A DNA stretch of 7,952 nt from Candidatus Bathyarchaeota archaeon. Lineage in GTDB: Archaea; Thermoproteota; Bathyarchaeia; TCS64. The stretch lies in NCBI GenBank assembly GCA_014730055.1, contig WJIV01000041.1, positions 1 through 7,952 of the forward strand. The letters are read 5' to 3'. Positions 1 to 6,107 of this stretch are shown one piece after another. Within the stretch, counting starts at the first letter, position 1. Every line of letters begins with the position of its first letter. The notes under the pieces are model-generated. The model was not told where the DNA came from, did no database searches, and was given only the letters and a program-made list of their open reading frames with translations. Position numbers and translations under genes: made by a program.

Positions 1-564
1 CTATTACGTGAGATCTGGGGTAAAACCACGGTGATATCTATAGCGGGTGTATCACTTGAGGTCATGGAACCTGAGCACATGCTGATAATCACCCTTCTAG
101 ATTCCTTTAAGGACGGCTTTCTAAATATGAATAACCTCTACGATGTTATCCAGATGAAAAGAATCTACCCTCAAATGGACATGAACTTAGTTGAAAGAAG
201 CAAGGAAGAATTTGGGTGTGCTATCACGGTACCTCTACAACTTGCAGGTATAAAGAACCTGGAGAGCAGGGTTGCAGGTTTTCCGATATATTATCACACA
301 ATATGCCGAAAATGCTCTAATAGCATGTGCAGTATAAGGCCCCGTTCCTTTGCACGAAAAAAGGGGTTAAAATCAAAGATTATGATGAAGGTCGACGACT
401 TTCAGTACCTCCCCTTCGCAACGACAATCTACGGTACCGCTTACGGCCTCAGAGCCTTGACCACGGTTCTACTGAGCAACGCATTATATGCTGGGGAATA
501 CATTCTAGCTGGAGGAGAATGGGGATCCTCATATCCCGGATTAAGAAGGATCCTCTGGAACTAG
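1..564 (+). CDS. Nucleotidyltransferase-fold protein, 3' end (5'-truncated by window)
   Basis: The frame is open from base 1, so the gene begins outside the window; the GTG at 31 is only the first internal start-like codon. The visible 187 residues begin LLREIWGKTT. They carry a segment reading VSLEVMEPEHMLIITLLDSF followed by KDGFLNMNNLYDVIQMKR. This matches my memory of the family PF14907 (NTP_transf_5), where a P-E-H/D-hydrophobic helix precedes a K-H/D-G-F then L-x-D-hydrophobic helix. Members are nucleotidyltransferase-like proteins often found near polysaccharide or surface genes; the catalytic N-terminal part is not in view, so activity cannot be judged. The last 80 or so residues contain a Cys pair cluster (C-x2-C and one more Cys) and a hydrophobic helix, but resemble nothing I know. 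An overlapping frame stays open past the stop to 602 with a lysine-rich tail, so a frameshift near the 3' end is possible. Family assignment is moderate; the substrate is unknown. Confidence 0.55.
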   Translation, partial: LLREIWGKTTVISIAGVSLEVMEPEHMLIITLLDSFKDGFLNMNNLYDVIQMKRIYPQMDMNLVERSKEEFGCAITVPLQLAGIKNLESRVAGFPIYYHTICRKCSNSMCSIRPRSFARKKGLKSKIMMKVDDFQYLPFATTIYGTAYGLRALTTVLLSNALYAGEYILAGGEWGSSYPGLRRILWN

Positions 565-916
565 AAGTAAACAAACCAAATAGGTATTCAGGCAAATTAT
601 AAAGCTTTTAATAATCATAACTAAAAAAATAACGAATTTTAGCAATCTTAAAAGTGATAATTCATATCTGAGATTATTTACCCGGATAGAATAGAATTCT
701 TACCTGACCGCATCCTACTCGGTAATCGCTCTCATCTAGAGAAAGTATGATATGAAACATGTATTCATCTATTTGTTTATAAAAACAAGATTACAATATT
801 TATAAAGATTCGAAAAGAGTGGAAAACATTCCTGACGAGGGGTAACTAATCTATAGATATGGGTAAATTGTGAAAAAATCTCTTATAGGCCTCTGATATC
901 ATGATCCCTATTTGTA
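565..916. other. AT-rich intergenic region
   Basis: About 350 bases without a convincing gene. It holds two TATA-like boxes in its second half (776-785 and 799-807), a short SD-like GAGGGGT at 837-843 followed by a four-codon ORF (ATG at 859, stop at 871-873), and a small CTCT/AGAG inverted repeat near 730-745. I found no tRNA or other recognisable RNA fold. The four-codon ORF is probably chance. Confidence 0.5.
776..807 (+). promoter_or_regulatory. Candidate TATA boxes upstream of the 917 gene
   Basis: TTTATAAAAA (776-785) and TTTATAAAG (799-807) both fit the archaeal TATA consensus. Transcription from the second would start near 830, giving a leader of about 85 bases before the ATG at 917. 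That is long for an archaeal mRNA, so either the leader does something or the gene start is misplaced. Confidence 0.45.
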
Positions 917-1345
917 ATGCCCTATAATTGCATCCTTGTCTCGAGGCTTATCCCAGGCGCATTAGTAGATGGTGGTTTACATGATCAGTGGATAGAAGCG
1001 GTTATCAAGGGTCGAGAGTTTATGATTTTTGACCAGGACGTCATCTGCTCCGAGAAAATGTTAGGAGAAACTATAGATGCACAGGTCAGTTTAATGCCAG
1101 TGAAAATAGAAAAAGTCCTGGTTGGGGATATAGGGGAACAGGATAGTGGAACTTATATTTGTAGGATAATCGAGAGAAAGATGGAGGGGAATATGTATGA
1201 GTACCTCCTTAAGATATCAGATCTAATGGTGCATATGACTGAGGATACTCTCCTCGAGGTTGGGTCTGATTACCGGATAAGGGGAAGGCTTGATCTTATC
1301 TCCATAAAGGGATTAGCTTCATTAGGCTGGAGATCAGTAAACTAA
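917..1345 (+). CDS. Hypothetical protein, possibly OB-fold-like
   Basis: A 142-residue soluble protein with no signal peptide or membrane segment. I do not recognise it. From about residue 25 it reads as alternating beta strands: a G-R-E-F-hydrophobic strand (32-38), a G-E-T-I-D-A-Q-V strand (50-57), a V-G-D-I-G-E turn (69-74), then a strand ending in I-R-G-R-L-D-L (121-127). This pattern is reminiscent of small OB-fold proteins but is not diagnostic. ATG 917 is the first start after an in-frame TGA at 902-904. It has no SD motif, and the first 20 residues look less protein-like than the rest, so the true start is uncertain. The gene converges on the peptidase gene on the other strand, with only 35 bases between them and no clear terminator. 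The protein could be cytoplasmic nucleic-acid-binding, but nothing here proves it. Confidence 0.6.
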   Translation: MPYNCILVSRLIPGALVDGGLHDQWIEAVIKGREFMIFDQDVICSEKMLGETIDAQVSLMPVKIEKVLVGDIGEQDSGTYICRIIERKMEGNMYEYLLKISDLMVHMTEDTLLEVGSDYRIRGRLDLISIKGLASLGWRSVN

Positions 1346-1380
1346 TGTAAGATGAAAGCTCAATGGTCGTTTTGATACTT

Positions 1381-3666
1381 TCAAGGAGTTAAGGAATTCT
1401 CGAGTAGTTTTTCTCTGTTTTCCTCGGACACCAGTATGCCATCTAGATATGTCTTTATGTTTGACTCCTCTTTTACCAATCCTACTTCGCTGGAGACCCA
1501 GGATAGACCATTCACTATGATGCTTATCTCCCTTCCCTCTCTGTTTAGGGTATCTTCTATGCTGAACTCGATCTCGGCGCAGGGATAAGTTATCCCATCC
1601 AGTGCCTCTACTTCCATGAAGGAGGATACTGATTCCCGGGATTCTAGGTTTCCCTGATATGGTTCTCCCTCTATTACGAGATCATATGTTCCCTCGTACT
1701 CCCAGTTATTCCCTTTCTCCAGTGGGTAGGGGGGTTTGGGTATTGGTTCATGGTATTCCAGTCTCATTCTCTCGTTCTCCCAACCCAGCAGTGAGCCATC
1801 CTCATCATACTGGTAGATGGTGGTGCTGTTGGGGCGTTCAGCGGAGACCTGTGTCTCCGATTCCTTTCTCCATTTTAGGGTATCTTGCTCGCCGTTTACT
1901 GTCTCTCTGAATGTCTTCTCAGTGCCCACCGGTAGATCCGGGTCCTCTAGTACATCGTCTTCCTCGGTTACGTCATCAGTGATCTCCCTCTGTTCCGCTG
2001 ATATCTCGTCTGCTATGTTGATGATTAGTTGATAGTTATCCTCGACGTAACAGTAGGGTTCCATTAGGAATGAGAGGTCCCCAAAGGCTATTACGGTGCC
2101 ATTTGTGTTCCGTGCTATCGTAGTGTAGGTGCCTGACATCTCAGCGGTTGAAGAGTATGTATCGGGGCTGGTCCTTGCGACTCCGTGGATGGTCTTAATT
2201 GGGGCTGATGTGAACATTACAATGTTTGACAAGTTAGAGGTGAGGTTATTCTCATCCACGTCCCTTATGTATATGTTCCTATACATCCCGTAGTTTTCCT
2301 CCTGGTTGTAGAGGTACCCCTTGGAATAGTAAACCCCAAAGTTACTGGCTATGGAGTTTATGGGACCATGTAGTGCTGGCACCTCCACGAACTCTGCCGC
2401 TGGGTCGTAAAAGAAGATGAGTTGGCCCCCGTTGTCGACAAAAGCCTCCACCTTTTTCACCTCCTCAGCAGAGTAAGGCCTGTCAGGGGATGCTACTATG
2501 AGGCATGTTGCCCTTGATATCCGCTCCTCGTCCCACTCATCCATGAATCCTGAGGTTACGTTCCTTAAGGTCAGTTCACCCAGTAGCGTGTCGAGGACCC
2601 ACGTAGATACTTTGTTGCCGTGGCTTACGTCAACTAGTAACTGGCCCCCTCCATCGAAGGTGGTCTGATTATGGGGTTCCGTCTGATTAACATCCTCCAT
2701 CATAAAGGGGGCAGATGATCTTACAGGAAGGTAGAGGTGGTAAACAGCTGGCGGAGTGTTGATCCTGTTAAGAGTCTCTATGCTAAGCTTGCTGGACCCG
2801 TAACCGTTCCAATGAGAGGTTGTGCTGGAGATAGAGTAGTTGCCTGGAAACAGTTCTACGACATGGTAACTCTCAAGGTTCGCCTCAGTGGCGGCCGTGT
2901 CTAAGGCCTTCTGTAGGGAACCTATCTCATCCACCATTCCCTTTTCAAGGGCCTCTGATCCAAGGTATATCATGGCCTTTTTGATCTCTGTGGATGTCAT
3001 CCCGAGGCGTTCTCCCCTACCGGTCTCCACGGCTAGGACGAATTTATTGAGAGCGTGGCTCAGATTGAAGGGAAATAGGAGTTTGGAGTATCCGGTTGCC
3101 TTGTAAGGACCTGACTCGAGGACCTGATCCGAGGGGATAAGTGTGGATGGCCCCGTGCCGATGACCCCTATACTGCCAATCATGGAGGTCGGGTTTGTCA
3201 ATATGTAATCTGATGCCACTGAGATGTAGTAACCCCCTGAGAGCGCTGTGGTGGTATAAGCGACCAGGGGTTTTTCCTCCTTGAGTATCAAGAGATCTAG
3301 GTAGATCTTCTCGATCTGGTTGGCGCTACCCCCGGGGGAGTCAATGCCTACCACAACGGCTTTTATGCTTTCGTTATGTATGGCCTGGTTTATCATCCCT
3401 GTTATCCTTCCAGAGTCAGCGGAGGAGAGTATGGGTCCCTCGATGTTTATTACTGCGACCATGTTGGTTTCCGGGTCGTCTTGGTTCTTACCTCTCTCAT
3501 GTAACCAGATGTAACTTAGCCCTGATAATAACAGAATGGATACCAATGCGAGGACTAGTACTCCCTTCTCCTCGGCCCTGATACTCGGAAGATTAAACAC
3601 TTGTTTTAACGGCATGAAATCAATATTACAGGGCTCCATGGAGTTAAAAAACCAAGCATGAATCAT
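1381..3666 (-). CDS. Membrane-anchored SppA-type serine peptidase (S49) fused to GATase-like and C-terminal beta domains
   Basis: Counted from the ATG at 3664-3666 the protein has 761 residues. A cytoplasmic N-terminus leads to one membrane helix (35-55), then an S49 domain (about 69-262). Visible S49 motifs are I-D-S-P-G-G (108-113), L-S-G-G-Y-Y with the probable nucleophile Ser143, G-S-I-G-V (164-168) and S-G-P-Y-K with the probable general base Lys189. This Ser/Lys pair is known from bacterial SppA, which cleaves signal-peptide remnants and membrane peptides. Residues about 340-553 look like a GATase-like domain of the DUF4350/ABC-auxiliary kind (V-A-S-P-D-R-P-Y-S, then F-V-D-N-G-G-Q-L). 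A run of D and E follows, then a tail with P-L-E-K-G-N-N-W-E-Y. About ten N-x-S/T sequons lie outside the membrane, as expected for a glycosylated surface protein. Usual archaeal SppA is about 300 residues, so the 450-residue extension is unusual. The frame opens at a TTG (3705), but that lies in the TATA box; ATGs at 3639 and 3615 are alternatives. Confidence 0.85.
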   Translation of the reverse strand: MIHAWFFNSMEPCNIDFMPLKQVFNLPSIRAEEKGVLVLALVSILLLSGLSYIWLHERGKNQDDPETNMVAVINIEGPILSSADSGRITGMINQAIHNESIKAVVVGIDSPGGSANQIEKIYLDLLILKEEKPLVAYTTTALSGGYYISVASDYILTNPTSMIGSIGVIGTGPSTLIPSDQVLESGPYKATGYSKLLFPFNLSHALNKFVLAVETGRGERLGMTSTEIKKAMIYLGSEALEKGMVDEIGSLQKALDTAATEANLESYHVVELFPGNYSISSTTSHWNGYGSSKLSIETLNRINTPPAVYHLYLPVRSSAPFMMEDVNQTEPHNQTTFDGGGQLLVDVSHGNKVSTWVLDTLLGELTLRNVTSGFMDEWDEERISRATCLIVASPDRPYSAEEVKKVEAFVDNGGQLIFFYDPAAEFVEVPALHGPINSIASNFGVYYSKGYLYNQEENYGMYRNIYIRDVDENNLTSNLSNIVMFTSAPIKTIHGVARTSPDTYSSTAEMSGTYTTIARNTNGTVIAFGDLSFLMEPYCYVEDNYQLIINIADEISAEQREITDDVTEEDDVLEDPDLPVGTEKTFRETVNGEQDTLKWRKESETQVSAERPNSTTIYQYDEDGSLLGWENERMRLEYHEPIPKPPYPLEKGNNWEYEGTYDLVIEGEPYQGNLESRESVSSFMEVEALDGITYPCAEIEFSIEDTLNREGREISIIVNGLSWVSSEVGLVKEESNIKTYLDGILVSEENREKLLENSLTP

Positions 3667-3693
3667 TGGAAAATTTTTTGGGACTAGTAATAG

Positions 3694-3702
3694 TATATAT
3701 AT
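3694..3702 (-). promoter_or_regulatory. TATA box for the SppA-fusion gene
   Basis: On the minus strand this reads ATATATATA. Its centre is about 32 bases upstream of the ATG at 3666, which predicts a transcript starting within a few bases of that codon. The mRNA would be leaderless or nearly so, in keeping with the absence of any SD motif before the candidate ATGs. It also argues against the TTG at 3705, which abuts the box. Confidence 0.55.
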
Positions 3703-3748
3703 CAACTACATAATCATAGTATAAATTTTAAATTCATTGTATTTTATC

Positions 3749-3760
3749 AACAATATTGTT
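3749..3760. repeat. 12-bp perfect palindrome AACAATATTGTT, copy 1
   Basis: A perfect palindrome directly upstream of, and touching, the TATA-like TTATATAAT at 3759-3767. The identical 12-mer recurs at 5805-5816, again upstream of a plus-strand gene. The placement suits an operator for a dimeric regulator acting at the factor-B recognition region, but AT-rich DNA yields such palindromes easily. Confidence 0.35.
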
Positions 3761-3767
3761 ATATAAT
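3759..3767 (+). promoter_or_regulatory. Candidate TATA box for the 3845 gene
   Basis: TTATATAAT. Transcription would start near 3789, giving a leader of about 55 bases that carries the SD site. Other AT-rich boxes in this divergent spacer (for example TATAAATTT near 3720) cannot be excluded. Confidence 0.4.
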
Positions 3768-3833
3768 ATCACTGCATTTTTTACAATACATAACATTTAT
3801 GAACTTTATTTCACCACAAATAGATACCTGAAA

Positions 3834-3840
3834 AGGTGAT
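3834..3840 (+). promoter_or_regulatory. Strong Shine-Dalgarno site AGGTGAT
   Basis: AGGTGAT ends 4 bases before ATG 3845 and matches the archaeal anti-SD well. It fixes the translation start at the signal peptide, which is in a different frame from the body of the protein. Confidence 0.75.
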
Positions 3841-3844
3841 ATAA

Positions 3845-4497
3845 ATGAGAAAGAAAACAATAGGACTAATATTGATACTACTAATTACATTGACAGTACC
3901 GTTGACCTTTGCTAGACCCCCGAGCGGACCTAGGGGAAGATCCACAACGCATCACTACTACTCGTAAAGAAGAATTATGGGTGGGATCCCATATGGCCTG
4001 GACCCTTTGGACAGCTAAAGTATAAGCTAGAGGCAGATGAGTTTTCCCCTAGGTTAATAGTGAACGATTTAGAACCCGAGAAGTGGTACCTTGTAACAAT
4101 AGACGCCCCCTTCGAAGAGGAGGGTGTTAACCCATTCACTGGATCCGATGGATTATTCGGGGTCAAAGACTATGAGACAGATGAAGGTAAGAACGGCTAC
4201 ATGGATATAGCTCTCTTCAAGACAAATGAATATGGAGACGCAAACGTGGTACTACCGACAACATCTGGACTAACAGCTTCAGATCTAAATCTGGATTACC
4301 TCGGATCAGGCAAACTAACTGAAGGTACTTACACTAATGCAAAGATAGCTGTCAAGTACGTGGGCTCAAACGCAGATGGGACGACCCCAGAACTTGGACT
4401 CCTTCTCAGTGGAGGATACAGCGTAGGTGGAACAACTGATGCAAGAGACTATAACTTGTACGAAACAGCACTGATGGAAACATTCAAAATAATATAA
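3845..4497 (+). CDS. Secreted beta-rich protein of unknown function, interrupted by a frameshift
   Basis: ATG 3845, behind a strong SD, opens a 40-codon frame ending at TAA 3965-3967. Its product is a textbook signal peptide (M-R-K-K, then a hydrophobic core I-G-L-I-L-I-L-L-I-T-L, then L-T-F-A) followed by a P/G/H-rich start of a mature protein. The body continues in the frame one base earlier: that frame is open from the TAG near 3930 to TAA 4495-4497, and reads K-K-N-Y-G-W-D-P-I-W from about 3967. Joined, the protein would have about 216 residues. The body is D/G/T-rich with alternating strands (Y-L-V-T-I-D-A-P-F; Y-M-D-I-A-L-F-K-T; K-I-A-V-K-Y-V-G-S) and ends in L-Y-E-T-A-L-M-E-T-F-K-I-I, like an extracellular beta-sandwich domain. 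I know no named family. The first in-frame GTG of the body (4057 region) or ATG 4060 would lack both signal and SD, so the break is either a sequence error, a real mutation or recoding. No canonical slippery heptamer is visible. Confidence 0.7.
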
Positions 4498-4502
4498 CCT
4501 CC

Positions 4503-4511
4503 TTTTTTTTT
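4503..4511 (+). terminator. Oligo-T terminator
   Basis: Nine T residues begin 6 bases after the stop codon of the secreted protein gene, with no stem-loop before them. This is the usual archaeal intrinsic termination signal. Confidence 0.65.
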
Positions 4512-4598
4512 AGCTTAATAAAAGTTAGAGTGAAGTTGCTAAAACTACAAGCTTGTTCTTATAATGAAAAATCCACTAAAAATCGAGGTTTGTTTAGT

Positions 4599-5441
4599 TT
4601 ATTTGAGGGTTACCTCAAAATTGTATGTTCTTGAGCACGAATCACCTGTTATAAGATCGGTCGAAGTTAATACCACGGTATAGTAACCATGTTCCAAGCC
4701 GCTTATGTCGAATTCATCGTAGAAGCCATGGGATGAGTTCCCATCTGGTATTGTTCCAAAGCTTGACCTGTGAACCGAATCATGTATAACGCCACCGGAG
4801 ATTATGTAAATGTCTATGGCCAGCTGGTAAATCTTGGAGTGCAACATATTATCTATCTCATAGATTACCATAAAGTCATCGCTATATCCCACAGTGAAAC
4901 TAGATTCTAGGTCATAGTCATCAGAACCCTCCCACTCCGTCCCGGTGGCCAGCATTGTTACGTTTATCCTGTCCTCGTAATCGGAGAGGGCGTCCTCCAG
5001 TTCCTCGACTGTGTCCTCAAATGCATCGATTAAATTGTTTTTCTGGCTTATCCTTGACTCAAGCTCAAAGACCTGGTCTTCAAGGTCCTGTATATAGTCC
5101 TCCAGGGCGTCTATCTGCTCGGAGTTTTCGCTCTGGGATCCCGTCAACTCCTCTATAGTATCCTCAAGGGAGTTTATTTGGCTGTTTTTTTGCTGTATCG
5201 TTGACTCAAGTTGAATTATTTCGGCTTCCAAGTCATCTATTTGATTATTTTTTGACTCAAGGTCATCCTCTTTATCGGATATCTCCTCATTCAAGAGGCT
5301 CATAGCCCTGGACATCTTGTTATTCATGTATATTGAGCTAAAACCTCCACCTAGTATTAGGCCCATTAATATGCCTATTATGAGAGCTTTATGGTCTGCA
5401 ATAATCGTCATAAGTCGTTCAATATTATCGTTGGTTTCCAT
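4599..5441 (-). CDS. Membrane-anchored coiled-coil protein with C-terminal beta-sandwich domain
   Basis: A 280-residue protein. A short N-terminus (1-18) is followed by one membrane helix (about 19-38, A-L-I-I-G-I-L-M-G-L-I-L-G-G-G), a long acidic coiled coil (about 43-160), and a beta-rich domain (about 161-280) ending in Y-N-F-E-V-T-L-K. Basic and acidic residues near the helix do not fix topology firmly, but sequons N-V-T (160) and N-S-S (235) and the beta tail suggest the bulk lies outside the cell. The coiled coil contains a near-repeat 49 residues apart (from 78 and from 127), that is seven heptads, plus further LES/LED units. I do not recognise a family; a spacer or scaffold that holds a ligand-binding domain off the membrane is the simplest reading. 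The ATG at 5441 has AGGT at 5450-5453 with a spacing of 8. The next Met (5411) would remove part of the N-terminal tail only. The neighbouring exported proteins fit a surface role. Confidence 0.8.
   Translation of the reverse strand: METNDNIERLMTIIADHKALIIGILMGLILGGGFSSIYMNNKMSRAMSLLNEEISDKEDDLESKNNQIDDLEAEIIQLESTIQQKNSQINSLEDTIEELTGSQSENSEQIDALEDYIQDLEDQVFELESRISQKNNLIDAFEDTVEELEDALSDYEDRINVTMLATGTEWEGSDDYDLESSFTVGYSDDFMVIYEIDNMLHSKIYQLAIDIYIISGGVIHDSVHRSSFGTIPDGNSSHGFYDEFDISGLEHGYYTVVLTSTDLITGDSCSRTYNFEVTLK
5054..5261 (-). repeat. Internal repeats in the coiled-coil coding sequence
   Basis: The 10-mer TTGACTCAAG (plus strand) occurs at 5054-5063, 5201-5210 and 5252-5261, each time encoding an L-E-S motif on the minus strand. 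The first two are 147 bases (49 codons) apart, and the flanking protein is similar too (L-E-S-T-I-Q-Q-K-N against L-E-S-R-I-S-Q-K-N). This suggests growth of the coiled coil by internal duplication. Confidence 0.6.
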
Positions 5442-5449
5442 TGTATTGT

Positions 5450-5486
5450 ACCTATATATTCTATGTTTGCTCGAAAGAATATTAAG
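5450..5486 (-). promoter_or_regulatory. Candidate promoter and SD for the coiled-coil gene
   Basis: On the minus strand, CTTAATATTC (5477-5486) could serve as TATA box and would place the transcript start near 5456, just before the weak SD AGGT (5450-5453). A better-looking box, AATATATA (5454-5461), is only about 16 bases from the ATG and would start transcription inside the gene. Confidence 0.35.
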
Positions 5487-5804
5487 TTGTTCTAATCTGA
5501 CGAGAGTAACTAAATGGACTCCCTTTTAAAATGGAAGAAAGGGGAACTAATTTGATACCTTAAAGAAAAATTCTTGTTTACAAATAAAGGTGAACAACTA
5601 TACATCATAGCTAAGCATATTTACGTGAAGTGGTAAAGTTCAACATAGCTTAATTTAGAAACATCGACTTATTAGCGTTAAATTATTGATTTAAGTACCA
5701 AGATTTGAGCATATCAAATCACTCTTGTATTAAATATTGTAAGAAAACGTATTCTCGAGTGTAATATTGTCTTGTATCATTCTAATATCAACTTGCCATA
5801 TGAG

Positions 5805-5816
5805 AACAATATTGTT
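5805..5816. repeat. 12-bp perfect palindrome AACAATATTGTT, copy 2
   Basis: Identical to 3749-3760. It lies 60 bases before ATG 5877 and about 9 bases upstream of the TATA-like TTAATAAAAA (5825-5834), an arrangement like that of copy 1. A shared operator is possible; chance in AT-rich DNA is the alternative. Confidence 0.35.
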
Positions 5817-5824
5817 TTTTATTA

Positions 5825-5834
5825 TTAATAAAAA
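5825..5834 (+). promoter_or_regulatory. Candidate TATA box for the 73-residue/radical SAM operon
   Basis: TTAATAAAAA would start transcription near 5855, giving a leader of about 20 bases that contains the SD. TTAAATAAT at 5836-5844 is a second candidate but would start the transcript too close to the SD. Confidence 0.4.
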
Positions 5835-5864
5835 CTTAAATAATTATCAGTTAACGTTCCTATT

Positions 5865-5870
5865 GGAGGG
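5865..5870 (+). promoter_or_regulatory. Strong Shine-Dalgarno site GGAGGG
   Basis: GGAGGG lies 6 bases before ATG 5877. It supports the 73-residue ORF as a real, well-translated gene. Confidence 0.7.
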
Positions 5871-5876
5871 AAAAAC

Positions 5877-6098
5877 ATGAGCAGGAAAGAAATACCAAGA
5901 TTCGCTCTTGAGAAAGAATCCTTAGAGGAGATGCTAAAGATCCCACCATGGTTTGACCCAGTACCATGGATATTCAGGATAAGGGAAGAACTTGAGATAC
6001 CCCTTGCAAGAGCAGAGTTAAGGTACCGGATGGAGGAAGCCAAGCTCCGGGTTCAGCTATATGAGTCCTTAGAGAAGGAACTATCCAGGAAGTATTAG
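5877..6098 (+). CDS. Small charged protein of unknown function, first gene of radical SAM operon
   Basis: A 73-residue protein with a strong SD and typical local codon use, so I take it as real. It has three parts: a charged, probably helical N-terminus (1-22); a short aromatic/proline segment P-P-W-F-D-P-V-P-W-I-F (23-33); and a long amphipathic helix (about 36-71) rich in E, R, K and L. There is no Cys, no signal peptide and no membrane segment. I do not recognise it. Its stop is 9 bases before the radical SAM start, so the two are almost certainly co-transcribed and perhaps translationally coupled. It could be a partner or adaptor subunit, or a peptide substrate of the radical SAM enzyme. 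A classical precursor would have its core at the C-terminus, whereas the striking residues here (Trp25, Phe26, Trp31) lie in the first half. Confidence 0.7.
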   Translation: MSRKEIPRFALEKESLEEMLKIPPWFDPVPWIFRIREELEIPLARAELRYRMEEAKLRVQLYESLEKELSRKY

Positions 6099-6107
6099 TG
6101 AATTTCC

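Larger units (their letters stand above)
5442..5876. other. AT-rich divergent intergenic region
   Basis: About 435 bases between the divergent coiled-coil and 73-residue genes. It holds the promoter of the minus-strand gene at its left end, and a palindrome, a TATA-like stretch and an SD at its right end. No ORF with coding character and no recognisable RNA were seen in the middle (about 5530-5790), although it is long enough to hide a small RNA. Confidence 0.5.

Noticed and set aside
859..873. Four-codon ORF (ATG GGT AAA TTG TGA) after an SD-like GAGGGGT
   Set aside because: The SD spacing is too long and the ORF too short to claim a regulatory upstream ORF.
1659..2032. Plus-strand ORFs opposite the SppA-fusion gene
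   Set aside because: Antisense shadows of a well-supported gene; rich in Ser/Pro/Arg with no SD or domain.
2888..3514. Further plus-strand ORFs opposite the S49 domain
   Set aside because: They mirror conserved S49 codons on the other strand and have no coding features of their own.
3931..3967. Programmed -1 frameshift site
   Set aside because: No X-XXY-YYZ heptamer or obvious downstream stem in the overlap; kept only as one of three possibilities for the frame break.
3975..4166. Minus-strand 63-residue ORF opposite the secreted protein
   Set aside because: It overlaps the strongly protein-like body on the other strand; no promoter or SD.
4955..5529. Plus-strand ORFs opposite the coiled-coil gene
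   Set aside because: Low-complexity shadows of the heptad-repeat sequence.
5530..5800. Hidden RNA gene in the long intergenic gap
   Set aside because: No tRNA-like arms, GC-rich stem or box C/D or H/ACA signature was seen by eye.
5825..6043. Minus-strand 72-residue ORF opposite the small gene
   Set aside because: The plus-strand gene has a strong SD and operon context; the antisense ORF has neither.
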